From the NCBI GenBank assembly GCA_038889235.1, contig JAWAHN010000002.1, positions 435,397 through 473,423 on the forward strand: DNA of 38,027 nucleotides. The letters are read 5' to 3'. Position 1 is the first letter of the stretch, and every line of letters starts with the position of its first letter. The notes beneath the pieces are model-generated. The model searched no databases. It saw nothing but the letters and a program-made list of their open reading frames with translations, and was not told where the DNA came from. This DNA comes from Candidatus Jordarchaeales archaeon (GTDB taxonomy: Archaea > Asgardarchaeota > Jordiarchaeia > Jordiarchaeales > Freyrarchaeaceae). Shown here one piece after another: positions 15,234 to 23,624 of this stretch. A program made the position numbers and the translations under genes.

Positions 15234-17276
15234 TCACTTCTTTCTAGACGTCACAACGGCAACAGCTATTACTATGACCAGTAGTGTTGCCGCTGCCGCG
15301 CCCAACTTCAATGACGCGGAAGCCGCCTGAGACTGCAAGATACTGCCCAAAGCGTACATGTTTAATGTTACCGCGAGGTCTTCAGGGCTGACAGTAAACC
15401 ACTGCCAGGCAACTATCCTCCCCTGAGCCCTAGCGTATTCATCAGGTATAACTCCCTTCAACTCATCTTTAAGGTATAAGACCACGGCCTGCCACTCCGG
15501 AACTATACTAGTTCCACTGTAGAGAAGTACCTTACTTATGAACTCTCCCTCGTTTTCCGTGCCTATAGGTGTCCCGTTTTCGTATTTGGGTTCTATGCGG
15601 AAGACCGGGTACTGCTTGTTCACGGTGGGTATCACCGAGGCTATCCACATGTCCACGCAGACGAGGTACAGCTCGTTGTCCTTTATGGGTATGGTTTTCC
15701 CGTCGTCTGTGATTTTCTCAAGTTTAATCACCTTCATTGTTGGTAGTCCTGTTGGGTCGTAGACGTAGCGTAGCCCTGATACCTGGAGCAGGAAGCCCAT
15801 GGCTAGGGCAAGCTCAAGCGCTCTTTTAACCTCGTAGCCGTACAGGTAGAACGTGCACAGGGGTGAACCCAAGTACGGTCCAACGTAAGGTATTCCTCCT
15901 AGCGGAGCGACAGATACTGCGTCGTAAACGGTTATGTTACTGCTATTGCTTTTCAGTGCATGGCGTAGGACGCCGCTCTCGACAAGTGCGAAGTCAACCT
16001 GCTTCCCGGTTATCTTCTCGGCAATCCACCGCATTGCGTCAGCCACTAGGTCGCCTATCGGGTGCTCTTCGTCCTCCGAGCCTATCTCGACAACACCCCT
16101 AGCTATCACCTCGTTGTGAACTGGGCATCCAAAGTTAGCGAGCAGCGAATTCATTGCCGGAATGTACTTCGAGTTAAGCTCACTCAGTATCGTGGTATTT
16201 TCCTCTATGCTGTCATCGATGCGTTTTGCAGTGTAGCTTCTAACACCTACTCCTTTGCCTGCGTTGCCAAGTGCAACGCTTATTTCGAGAACCCCTAGGT
16301 ACTCCAGGTAGGCTTTCGCGTCGACTATCGTCGTGTTCGTTCCGTCAGGCCTGGTAACTACGATTGGTTCCGTCAACAGTTTGTGGTCGTGGCCACCGAC
16401 TATGACGTCTATTCCCGGAACCTTTTTCGCCAACTCCTTGTCCTCCTTCCAGCCGCTGTGCGACAAGAGCACGATCAAGTCAACTCCTTGGCTCTTGAGG
16501 TACTCAACCTGCTCCCTGGCGGCCTCTACGGGGTCAGTTATTTTGATGTACCTCTGGTAGATCGCGCTCTTGTTCGCGTCATACCCTATCACCGCGAATA
16601 ACCCTATCTTGAGGCTCTTACCGTTGGTCGTCACTTCCACTATGTGATTCTTCTTTATGAATCCGGATAGGTTGTTGTAGGTATCGTTTATGAAATTCAG
16701 GTTCGAGCAGATTATGGGCGGCAGTTTGAGACCCCAAGCTGCAAACGTATTGTTAGTGTTATTGAGTATGGTGGCTAGTCCGTGTTCCGTGTAGTCGAAC
16801 TCATGGTTGCCCAGTCCGATGATGAGGCTATCTCCTCCGATTAGGGTTAACAAGTGGAGTTCAGGTGAGACGTTCAGCGGCGAAGTTGCCCCGGTACCTA
16901 TCCAAGTGAAAGATGTCCCCATGAGGAAATCTCCCGCCACCAGGAATAAGACTGCTTCACCATCAGCAGCCTTTTCACCCCTTATCTGATCAACTAGCGT
17001 CGCTAGGCGTGCGATCCCCCCAACGCTAGCGTCGTTATTTGTACCTGGCTGGTAGTCTGCCAGCGGCCACGGCAGCAGCTCGGAGTGTATGTCGCTCAAG
17101 TGGAGAATCGTCAAGTTAACAGTTTCCACTTCTTTTACTGTGACGACGCCGTTCGTTGAGGTTGTTGCCAGCAGCGGGGCGGCAGTTAAGCCTCCATTTT
17201 GCACTGACAACGGGGCAAGTATTACGGCGACGAGGAGCAGCGAGAGGGCTAAAGAGAGCAGTTTACCCCTACTCAT
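15234..17276 (-). CDS. Surface-anchored 5'-nucleotidase / 2',3'-cyclic phosphodiesterase family protein
   Basis: The 680-residue UshA-like protein is exported: residues 1-32 are a signal peptide (basic start, then LLSLALSLLLVAVILAPL) and residues about 655-676 are a transmembrane anchor followed by SRKK. The metallophosphoesterase domain shows all metal motifs: LHLSDIHSE, VAGDFLMG, GLGNHEFDY, LLSHSGWKED and GGHDHK. The C-terminal nucleotidase domain (EHPIGDLVADAMRW…VESGVLRHAL…) binds substrate. It probably releases phosphate or nucleosides from extracellular nucleotides. Asn-x-Ser/Thr sites are frequent, fitting a glycosylated surface protein. GGGAGAGGG precedes the ATG at 17276. Confidence 0.9.
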   Translation of the reverse strand: MSRGKLLSLALSLLLVAVILAPLSVQNGGLTAAPLLATTSTNGVVTVKEVETVNLTILHLSDIHSELLPWPLADYQPGTNNDASVGGIARLATLVDQIRGEKAADGEAVLFLVAGDFLMGTSFTWIGTGATSPLNVSPELHLLTLIGGDSLIIGLGNHEFDYTEHGLATILNNTNNTFAAWGLKLPPIICSNLNFINDTYNNLSGFIKKNHIVEVTTNGKSLKIGLFAVIGYDANKSAIYQRYIKITDPVEAAREQVEYLKSQGVDLIVLLSHSGWKEDKELAKKVPGIDVIVGGHDHKLLTEPIVVTRPDGTNTTIVDAKAYLEYLGVLEISVALGNAGKGVGVRSYTAKRIDDSIEENTTILSELNSKYIPAMNSLLANFGCPVHNEVIARGVVEIGSEDEEHPIGDLVADAMRWIAEKITGKQVDFALVESGVLRHALKSNSSNITVYDAVSVAPLGGIPYVGPYLGSPLCTFYLYGYEVKRALELALAMGFLLQVSGLRYVYDPTGLPTMKVIKLEKITDDGKTIPIKDNELYLVCVDMWIASVIPTVNKQYPVFRIEPKYENGTPIGTENEGEFISKVLLYSGTSIVPEWQAVVLYLKDELKGVIPDEYARAQGRIVAWQWFTVSPEDLAVTLNMYALGSILQSQAASASLKLGAAAATLLVIVIAVAVVTSRKK

Positions 17277-17480
17277 TTTTCCCTCTCCCTTCTTTAAAGG
17301 GTAAAAGTGGTTTTTCTAAGAAATAAGTTTTATTGCAAGGTTGCCCTTGGAACTCTCGGGGGAGGCGAGTCGCCGTTCTAGGGTCCCCACTTGGCGTCTG
17401 GCCGGCATCCAGGGTGGACAGCTCGCTCCCTCTCCAGGCAGGCTTCCGCCCTCCCAATACACAACTCATTGGGGCCCACG
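17277..17480. other. GC-rich intergenic stretch with potential RNA structure
   Basis: The 311-base gap between the divergent nucleotidase and beta-CASP genes has a very GC-rich core at about 17340-17470. GGGAGGCG (17360-17367) can pair with CGCCCTCCC (17447-17455) with one bulged C. An inner stem can form between 17383-17390 and 17414-17419. This could be a small structured RNA, but no known family is recognised. Confidence 0.3.
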
Positions 17481-17487
17481 GGAAAAC

Positions 17488-17495
17488 TATTTAAA
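17488..17495 (+). promoter_or_regulatory. TATA box of the beta-CASP gene
   Basis: TATTTAAA predicts transcription from about 17517, leaving a leader of about 70 bases before ATG 17588, unusually long for this window. Confidence 0.5.
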
Positions 17496-17587
17496 CCTTA
17501 AACTGAGGGCAGTGGCGTGAAGGCCGCCGCGTCCCCGGGCGAGCTGACCGTGTTGGCGTTAGCCTCTCAAGGCTCTGAGGTGTGCCG

Positions 17588-18916
17588 ATGTCTTGGCTCG
17601 TGTTCTATGGTGGGGTTGGGGAGATCGGGGGTAACAAGATACTGCTCGAAGACGGCGACACCAGAATCTTCCTCGACTTCGGTGTCTCCTTCTCACAGAT
17701 GAGCAAGTTTTACTCGGCTCCCTTTCTGACCCCTAGAAGGGGAGAAGGGCTTGTTGAGCTCGGATTGTTGCCCCGCCTTGAAGGGGTCTACACCTTCGAC
17801 GAGTCTCAGCCCTCCCTAGACGCGGTGGTGGTATCCCACGTGCACATGGACCACGTGGGCTTCCTCCCCTTGCTCAAGGAGGAGATCCCAATTCTGTGCG
17901 GGGAGACAACAGCTGTGGCAATGGAGGCATTCACCAGCCTTGAAAAGTGGGTTGTTGGGAGAGGTGTTAAGGGCGGTAGGGTTAAAACGTTTAGGACGGG
18001 TAGCAAGCTCAAGGTTGGAAGCGTGGAGGTCGTACCCGTCCACGTAGACCACTCCGTCCCCGGCTCCTACGGCTTCATCATTCACGCTTCGGAAGGAACG
18101 GTGGCATACACGGGGGACTTCAGGATGCACGGGGCCAGGAGGGATCTCACAGAGGACTTCGTGAGCCTGGCTGAGGAGGAGGGGGTTGACGTTCTCGTGA
18201 CCGAAGCCACGAACATTCTAAACGCTTATGTCTCGTCTGAGAGGGAGGTTGAGGAGAAGCTCGACTACATAGTGAGCAACACTGAAGGCCTCGTCGTAGC
18301 ATACTTCGCCAGCACAGACATAGACAGGCTTAGAAGCTTCTACAACGTTGCGAAGAGGAATGGGCGGAAACTTATACTGTCCGCTAAGCAGGCCTACCTG
18401 CTGAACATGCTGCACCGCGACACGCGCCTTAAGATTCCAAGCCTAAAAGACGAGAACCTCATGGTTTTCAAGAAGAGGAAGAAGCAGTACACGAGGTGGG
18501 AGGAAGAAGTCATGGGGGAGGGGGTGGTGGTTGAGGCTGCGGACGTGTCGAGGATGCAGAGGGAAGCCATACTAGTCGCCTCGCTCTACGATTTCGAGGA
18601 GCTCATAGACGTCAAACCCATCCCGGGAAGCTGCTACATATACTCCTCCTCCGAGCCGTTCAGCGAGGAAATGGAGATAGACATGGCGAAGATGAAGAAC
18701 TGGCTGGACCACTACGGGCTCCCCCAGTACAGCGTCCACGTCTCAGGTCACGTGATGCCCATAGAGCTGAAGAAAGTGGTTGCCAGAATAAAGCCGAAAA
18801 CCGTGTTCCCAGTTCACTGCGAGCAGCCAGAGGCCTTCGCCAGGTTCGTCAAGGGAACCGGTGTAAAAGTCGCCGTCCCCGCAGTGGGAGAAAAACACCC
18901 GGTTAGAGGGGCATAA
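17588..18916 (+). CDS. MBL-fold beta-CASP ribonuclease (RNase J / aCPSF2-like)
   Basis: The 442-residue protein opens with the RNase J-like signature FYGGVGEIGGNKILLEDGDTRIFLDFG. Motif 2 SHVHMDHVG, then HVDHSVPGSYGF and YTGDFRMHGARRDL complete the metallo-beta-lactamase part. The beta-CASP cap follows, and the C-terminal motif HVSGHVMPIELKKVVARIKPKTVFPVHCEQP ends the active site. Such enzymes cleave or trim RNA in archaeal RNA maturation and decay; exo- versus endonuclease mode cannot be judged. No KH domains are present, so it is not aCPSF1. ATG 17588 is preferred to GTG 17582 because GAGGTG lies five bases ahead. It converges on the next gene with a 44-base gap. Confidence 0.83.
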   Translation: MSWLVFYGGVGEIGGNKILLEDGDTRIFLDFGVSFSQMSKFYSAPFLTPRRGEGLVELGLLPRLEGVYTFDESQPSLDAVVVSHVHMDHVGFLPLLKEEIPILCGETTAVAMEAFTSLEKWVVGRGVKGGRVKTFRTGSKLKVGSVEVVPVHVDHSVPGSYGFIIHASEGTVAYTGDFRMHGARRDLTEDFVSLAEEEGVDVLVTEATNILNAYVSSEREVEEKLDYIVSNTEGLVVAYFASTDIDRLRSFYNVAKRNGRKLILSAKQAYLLNMLHRDTRLKIPSLKDENLMVFKKRKKQYTRWEEEVMGEGVVVEAADVSRMQREAILVASLYDFEELIDVKPIPGSCYIYSSSEPFSEEMEIDMAKMKNWLDHYGLPQYSVHVSGHVMPIELKKVVARIKPKTVFPVHCEQPEAFARFVKGTGVKVAVPAVGEKHPVRGA

Positions 18917-18960
18917 GGGGTGGCGCGCGCCCTCGAACCAGAAACCCGCGGGCGCCGAGG

Positions 18961-19977
18961 CTAAAAGGGGCAGAGCGGGTCCGGCTTGAAAAAGGACCCA
19001 GTCTCAATGTACGCCCTCGCCCTACACCCTCCAAGACACGTCTCCCTAATGGGGCAGGAAGAACACTTCCCCTCAAGCATCCTCCAGTCGAGTAAACCCG
19101 TGCCCTCGCGCACACAGTAAAGCTTCCTCCAGCTCTCCGGGCCACCGTCCCTCAGTATGTTTCCCACCTTGAAGTCCAGCACGTCGCAGAGCAACACGTC
19201 CCCCACAGTGTTTAAGTCCATAACCCTGTAATAGCACCCCCAAACCTTGACGTGCTTCGACCTCACAACCATCTCGGCGAACGGCGTACAGCGTACCTCA
19301 GCCGGGTAAGACAGGCTGTCCGCGGCCACCCCTATCTCGATGAGCGCCTGCTTCAACTTTTCAGGCGTCAACGCTAGGCTTCTGTTCCCCTTAGCTGCCC
19401 CAGAGGGCATTAGGGTGAGAAAGGAGGCCATGCGGCCCCCCAAGTCGCAGGAGAAAGAGACAAACTTCCCCGCCTCGTGGAAGTTGAGGGCGCTTATGGC
19501 CATCACCGGCGTGAACTCCAGCCCGGAAGCCTTCATGACACCGGCCGCGGAGAGGATTTTCTCCCATGCCCCTCCCCCCCTCACACTCTCGCACACCTTC
19601 TTCGAAGCCCCGTCGACGCTCAGCAGAACCCTCACCTCGAGCCTTGACAGCAACTCCGCAACCCGGCCGTCCACGAGGAAACCATTGGTAACTATCTCCA
19701 CGCCCATCCCGAGGTCGACAGCGTAGCGCATTAGCTCCGGCAGGTCCTCCCTCATCAGAGGCTCCCCGCCGACGAACGAAACCATCCCAGCCCCAGCCTC
19801 AGCCGCCTCGGCTACAAGCCTCCGCCCATCCTCGGTCCCAAGCTCAGCGTGAAACCGCCCCCTAACATAGCAGTGAACACACGCACCGTTACACCTCAAC
19901 GTGCACGGCCAAACCACAGCCTCCAGTGGAACCACTCTCGAGCCCCCTACACAAATCACCTTTAAACTAACTGCCAA
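18961..19977 (-). CDS. Radical SAM / SPASM-type protein of unknown substrate
   Basis: The 338-residue protein has a radical SAM motif C-x3-C-x2-C at Cys29, Cys33 and Cys36 (CNGACVHC), followed by FVGGEPLMREDLPELM and LLSVDGA. The C-terminal SPASM-like domain is cysteine-rich (GCYYRVMDL, LLCDVLDF, CSSCPIRETCLGGCRARAY, DPLCPF) and would hold extra 4Fe-4S clusters. Members include enzymes of heme, cofactor and peptide modification; no peptide substrate gene is visible nearby. The longest frame starts at TTG 19977, but the TATA at 19985-19992 predicts transcription near 19960, favouring GTG 19959. It shares the promoter region with the divergent nitrilase gene. Confidence 0.8.
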   Translation of the reverse strand: MAVSLKVICVGGSRVVPLEAVVWPCTLRCNGACVHCYVRGRFHAELGTEDGRRLVAEAAEAGAGMVSFVGGEPLMREDLPELMRYAVDLGMGVEIVTNGFLVDGRVAELLSRLEVRVLLSVDGASKKVCESVRGGGAWEKILSAAGVMKASGLEFTPVMAISALNFHEAGKFVSFSCDLGGRMASFLTLMPSGAAKGNRSLALTPEKLKQALIEIGVAADSLSYPAEVRCTPFAEMVVRSKHVKVWGCYYRVMDLNTVGDVLLCDVLDFKVGNILRDGGPESWRKLYCVREGTGLLDWRMLEGKCSSCPIRETCLGGCRARAYIETGSFFKPDPLCPF

Positions 19978-19984
19978 GAGAAAA

Positions 19985-19992
19985 GATAAAAA
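19985..19992. promoter_or_regulatory. Possible bidirectional TATA element
   Basis: GATAAAAA (reverse TTTTTATC) is the only AT-rich element between the divergent radical SAM/SPASM and nitrilase genes. It is placed to serve both: about 26 bases before GTG 19959 leftward and about 36 bases before TTG 20028 rightward. Confidence 0.4.
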
Positions 19993-20027
19993 TGGTTTTC
20001 GCGGGTCATCTCAGAAGGTGGTCACGC

Positions 20028-20921
20028 TTGGAGTTCAAGGTAGCCCTAGCCCAGATGAGTAGCGCGCGCGGCGACGTCGAGGGAAACCTCGAGAAAATGC
20101 GCCGCTTCGTCGAGGAAGCTGCAGCCTCCGGGGCGGAAATCGTGGTCTTCCCAGAAATGTGCCTCTGCGGCTACACGGTGATGGATGGAAGGGACTTCGA
20201 AACCTTTCACAAGTGCGTCCAGAGCCTCGACAGCCCACCCATTAGGAAGCTCTCCCGCCTCTCCTCGAAAAGCAACATCCACATAGTATTCGGCGCCCCC
20301 ATGGAGGACCCGGCAAGGAAGGGTGTGGTCTACAACAGCGCGGTCCTCCTGGAGCCGGACGGCGGAGTACACGTCTACAACAAGATCCACCTTCCAACCG
20401 GGAGGTACGGGGAGAGCACCTTCTACGAACACATGTACTGCAAGCCTGGAAGCGAGCTGAAGCTCTGCGAAACCAGGCTTGGAAGGATAGGGCTGCAGGT
20501 TTGCCGCGACTACGCCTTCCCGGAGGTCTCAAGGGCCTACTGCTACGCGGGCGTCGACGTTATAGTCAACATATCAGCCGCCCCAGCCACCTCGAAGCGC
20601 TTCTTCGACATAATCCTCCCAGCGAGAGCCCTCGAAAACTCATCCTTCCTAGTATACGTCAACGCCGTTGGAAAGTACGGCGATGTGGAGTTCTTCGGCG
20701 GAAGCAGGATAATAAACCCGCTCGGAGAAACGGTCGTCGAGTGCAAGACAGGGGAGGAAGAACTAGCAGTGGGAACCATAAGCCTCGAACAGCTGAGGGA
20801 GACGAGAACCAGGCTTCCAATACTGAAAGACGTCCAACCACCAGAGTTCTACAACAAGCTCACGAGAAAAATCTTGGATGAAGATTGCCGACAAAAAACG
20901 GGGAAAAAGGGGAGGCCTTAG
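20028..20921 (+). CDS. Nitrilase-superfamily carbon-nitrogen hydrolase
   Basis: The 297-residue protein has the Glu-Lys-Cys catalytic triad: Glu in [11 protein letters not shown], Lys in [14 protein letters not shown] and Cys in [13 protein letters not shown]-like context ([13 protein letters not shown]). It should hydrolyse an amide (amidase or omega-amidase type) or act as an N-carbamoyl amidohydrolase; the substrate is unknown. The longest frame begins at 19992, within the promoter; TTG 20028 is better because the protein then starts [12 protein letters not shown], as is usual for the family, with GAAGGTGG ahead. Its TAG stop overlaps the stop of the convergent thermosome gene (shared bases 20918-20921). 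Confidence 0.87.
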   Translation: MEFKVALAQMSSARGDVEGNLEKMRRFVEEAAASGAEIVVFPEMCLCGYTVMDGRDFETFHKCVQSLDSPPIRKLSRLSSKSNIHIVFGAPMEDPARKGVVYNSAVLLEPDGGVHVYNKIHLPTGRYGESTFYEHMYCKPGSELKLCETRLGRIGLQVCRDYAFPEVSRAYCYAGVDVIVNISAAPATSKRFFDIILPARALENSSFLVYVNAVGKYGDVEFFGGSRIINPLGETVVECKTGEEELAVGTISLEQLRETRTRLPILKDVQPPEFYNKLTRKILDEDCRQKTGKKGRP

Positions 20922-22564
20922 AACTCACCGCCAGTCTCCGGCAGCTTCCCCGTCTCGCCCTTCTCCTTCTCTTTCTCTTCCTTGTGAGGCTTGCTCGCTA
21001 TAACGTCGTCGATCCTCAGTATCATCGAAGCAGCCTCGCTGGCGCTCTTTATCGCGTGCTTCTTGACTCTCAGAGGCTCCAGCACCCCGAGCTTAAGCAT
21101 GTCGTCCGGCTTGCCCGTCTGAATGTTCAACCCATAAGTCTTCTTGCCCTTGTCATGCTCAGCCCTCAAAGCCACCAGCGCGTCAAGCGGGTCGTGTCCA
21201 CTGTTCTCAGCCAGCGTCTTCGGAACAATCTCCACAGCGTCGGCGAAAGCTTCAATCGCCAGCTGCTCCTTCCCTCCAACGGACTCAGCGTACTTCCTCA
21301 GCTGCCTCGCCACCTCCACCTCGGCCGCGCCGCCACCAGCAACATACTTCTGGTCCTCTATAGCGTTCCTCACAACGCACAGCGCGTCGTTGAGTGCCCT
21401 CTCAGCCTCATCAACCACGTGCTCCGTCCCACCGCGCACCACGATGGTCACAGCCTTCGGGTTCTTGCACTCCCTCACGTAGACAACCTTGTCCTCGCCT
21501 ATCTTAACCTCCTCGACGAGTCCAGCCTCGCCAAGCACGTCCGGCGACAAGTCGTCGAAGCTCGTCACTATCTTAGCTCCCGTGGCCTTCGCGAGCTTCT
21601 CCATGTCACTCTTCTTAACGCGGCGAACCGCAAGAATCCCAGCCTTCGCCAAGAAGTGCTGAGCCAAGTCATCAATACCCTTCTGGCAGAACAGAACATT
21701 GGCACCGCTAGCCTTAACCTTGTCAACCATGCTCTTCAAGATCTTCTGCTCCTCCTCCAAGAACAGCTTCATCTGCGACGGGTCAGTGATCCTGATCTCG
21801 GCGTCAAACTCGGTCTTCTCAACCTCGAGAGGCGCGTCGACAAGCGCAATCTTCGCATCCTTAACCCTCTTAGGCATCGCCGGGTGCACGACCTCCTTAT
21901 CTATCACCATACCCCTGACAAGCTCTGTCTCAAGCAGACTCTTACCCTGCTTCTTCAAAATGTTAACCATGTCCCTGTCAGCCTCGTACTTCCCGTCCTT
22001 CTTCTCCGCAACCTGAAGTATGGCCTCAACAGCCACCCTGGCAAGGTGCTCCCTAGCGCCAGCCACAACCTTACTGTTAAGCGAGGTCATAGCAATCTTA
22101 GTCAAGGTCTCCACATCGTCCGGCTTAACATCCATGGCGATGCCTTCAAGAACCTCGACAGCCTTAGCCGCAGCCTTCTTGAAACCGTTCACAATGACCG
22201 TCGGGTGAATCTTCTGGTCGAGAAGCTCCTCAGCCTTCCTCAAAAGCTCACCAGCAACTATGACCGCGGTGGTCGTCCCATCCCCCACCTCGTCGTCCTG
22301 CGCCTTGGCAACCTCAACCATCATCTTCGCCGCAGGATGCTGCACATCTATCTCGTCAAGTATAGTCGCCCCATCGTTCGTAATTGTGATATCGCCGAGG
22401 CTGTCGACGAGCATCTTGTCCATGCCTCTGGGGCCGAGCGTGGTCCTGATAGCCTCCGCGACAACCCTAGCCGCCATTATGTTGCTGCGCTGCGCATCCC
22501 TACCACGTGTCCTCTCGGTTCCCTCCTTAAGTATCAAGACGGGGACGCCACTAATCATCGCCAA
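20918..22564 (-). CDS. Thermosome subunit (group II chaperonin)
   Basis: The 548-residue protein is the ATP-driven double-ring chaperonin that folds proteins in the cytoplasm. Family motifs are clear: [28 protein letters not shown] near the start, [19 protein letters not shown], and the C-terminal [16 protein letters not shown] and [17 protein letters not shown]. The C-terminal tail is Lys/Glu-rich and ends in GGEF rather than the common Gly-Gly-Met repeats. A longer frame exists to 22618, but that codon sits beside the TATA box at 22621-22630; TTG 22564 with GGAGGG seven bases ahead is the likely start (ATG 22558 is the alternative). Confidence 0.96.
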   Translation of the reverse strand: MAMISGVPVLILKEGTERTRGRDAQRSNIMAARVVAEAIRTTLGPRGMDKMLVDSLGDITITNDGATILDEIDVQHPAAKMMVEVAKAQDDEVGDGTTTAVIVAGELLRKAEELLDQKIHPTVIVNGFKKAAAKAVEVLEGIAMDVKPDDVETLTKIAMTSLNSKVVAGAREHLARVAVEAILQVAEKKDGKYEADRDMVNILKKQGKSLLETELVRGMVIDKEVVHPAMPKRVKDAKIALVDAPLEVEKTEFDAEIRITDPSQMKLFLEEEQKILKSMVDKVKASGANVLFCQKGIDDLAQHFLAKAGILAVRRVKKSDMEKLAKATGAKIVTSFDDLSPDVLGEAGLVEEVKIGEDKVVYVRECKNPKAVTIVVRGGTEHVVDEAERALNDALCVVRNAIEDQKYVAGGGAAEVEVARQLRKYAESVGGKEQLAIEAFADAVEIVPKTLAENSGHDPLDALVALRAEHDKGKKTYGLNIQTGKPDDMLKLGVLEPLRVKKHAIKSASEAASMILRIDDVIASKPHKEEKEKEKGETGKLPETGGEF

Positions 22565-22857
22565 GCCAAATCCCTCCTTAGACACTCGTAGAGAAGTCAT
22601 AGATTGGTGAAAATGCACTTCTATATAAAGTTAACGCTAGCCGCAGATCCAACAAACAACACCACGAAAGCCCGCAACACAAACAACCTCTAAAAACAAG
22701 CCACGAAAAACAGTGCACGCGTAGCAAAAGGGCCTGGGAAGGAAGGCAGCCCAACCGGGAGCAGCTCGGGCACGCGGCGTCGAAACAAAGTTCACAGGGA
22801 CAACACCTAAAAAGGAAGCCAACCCTTGGAAGAACACCCGCCCCTTTTATCCCACTT
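22565..22857. other. Thermosome leader/promoter and Hsp20 downstream region
   Basis: The first 65 bases hold the thermosome promoter. The rest is a C/A-rich stretch without a convincing gene, in which transcription of hsp20 presumably ends. Confidence 0.4.
22621..22630 (-). promoter_or_regulatory. TATA box of the thermosome gene
   Basis: CTTTATATAG on the reverse strand is a strong archaeal TATA box. The predicted transcript starts near 22600, giving a leader of about 36 bases before TTG 22564. Confidence 0.65.
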
Positions 22858-23394
22858 TCATCCCTTCCCTCCAACCACCTCCTTTGGAATCTTCACTTCC
22901 AATATCCCATTTCTATAGCTTATCTTAAGCTCATCTGGCTTCACACACGCCGGCAACTTTATACGCTTGTAATACCTGTCCCCAGCCCTCACTTCAAGCT
23001 CATCCCTAGTACAGTTAACGGATATTTCGCTCTCATCAACCCCTGGGACCTCAACCGCAACTATCACTTCACCCTCCCCCTCAATAACATCAACAAGAGG
23101 CTCCCTAACCTCCTTTATCATCGAAGAAGGCTCAGAAGACGGCTGAAAGTTACCAAACTGTCTAACCTCAGGCTTACCATCCGGCCCAATCCTCACACTC
23201 CAACCCCACACTATCGGACCAGTAACTTCAGTTCCATCGGGAAGCCGCACCCTCGGCAACTCCCTCATCAACCTGTCAAACTCAGCGAAAGGCTCCCTGA
23301 AAAACCTCTCAACCATCTCCTCAAACTCCTCAAACCAGCCACCAAAAAAGTCATCAAAAGGCAACCGCCTCTTCCTTCTACGCTCCCAACCCAT
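22858..23394 (-). CDS. hsp20: Small heat shock protein, Hsp20/alpha-crystallin family
   Basis: The 178-residue holding chaperone has a basic, aromatic N-terminus (MGWERRRKRRLPFDDFFGGWFEEFEEMVERFF), a long linker, and the alpha-crystallin domain from about residue 95 (REPLVDVIEGEGEVIVAVEVPGVDESEISVNC…YYKRIKLP…YRNGILEVKIPK), whose last segment holds the I-x-V oligomerisation motif region. Like the thermosome gene, it points left, so the two chaperone genes form a heat-stress block. The frame is open for 47 more codons upstream, all hydrophobic, but that extension crosses the TATA box at 23439-23448, so ATG 23394 is the start. Confidence 0.92.
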   Translation of the reverse strand: MGWERRRKRRLPFDDFFGGWFEEFEEMVERFFREPFAEFDRLMRELPRVRLPDGTEVTGPIVWGWSVRIGPDGKPEVRQFGNFQPSSEPSSMIKEVREPLVDVIEGEGEVIVAVEVPGVDESEISVNCTRDELEVRAGDRYYKRIKLPACVKPDELKISYRNGILEVKIPKEVVGGKG

Positions 23395-23438
23395 ACACAC
23401 CACCACAACAAACCCAAGAAATACAAAGCAAAAAACAC

Positions 23439-23448
23439 ATTTTAAAGT
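23439..23448 (-). promoter_or_regulatory. TATA box of hsp20
   Basis: ACTTTAAAAT on the reverse strand lies 45-54 bases before ATG 23394. Transcription would begin near 23418, with GGTGG in the leader. Confidence 0.55.
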
Positions 23449-23566
23449 TACGCCAACACAAACCAAAAACACAACCCACCAAAAACAACAACCCAAAACC
23501 ACAAAACCCAGCAAACCAACCCCAAACCACCCCAACCCCTCCCACTAAAAGAAACAATACAATATC

Positions 23567-23586
23567 TATTAACAACTATTAACAAC
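23567..23586. repeat. Tandem 10-base direct repeat
   Basis: TATTAACAAC occurs twice without a gap, between the distal end of the CRISPR array and the hsp20 promoter. It could be a transcription-end region or a regulator site; nothing more can be said. Confidence 0.4.
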
Positions 23587-23624
23587 AATAAGACACTTTT
23601 TCACCCCCTCCCGCCAAACCCCCA

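Noticed and set aside
17517-17702. A 61-codon frame starting where the beta-CASP transcript is predicted to begin
   Set aside because: It overlaps the nuclease gene out of frame and has no protein character; noted only as a possible leader feature.
20885-22591. A 568-codon open frame on the + strand
   Set aside because: It is exactly antisense to the thermosome gene, rich in Leu, Arg and His as expected for such a mirror frame, and resembles no protein.
23395-23535. Hydrophobic 47-residue N-terminal extension of Hsp20
   Set aside because: It crosses a good TATA box at 23439-23448, and Hsp20 proteins have no membrane segment.
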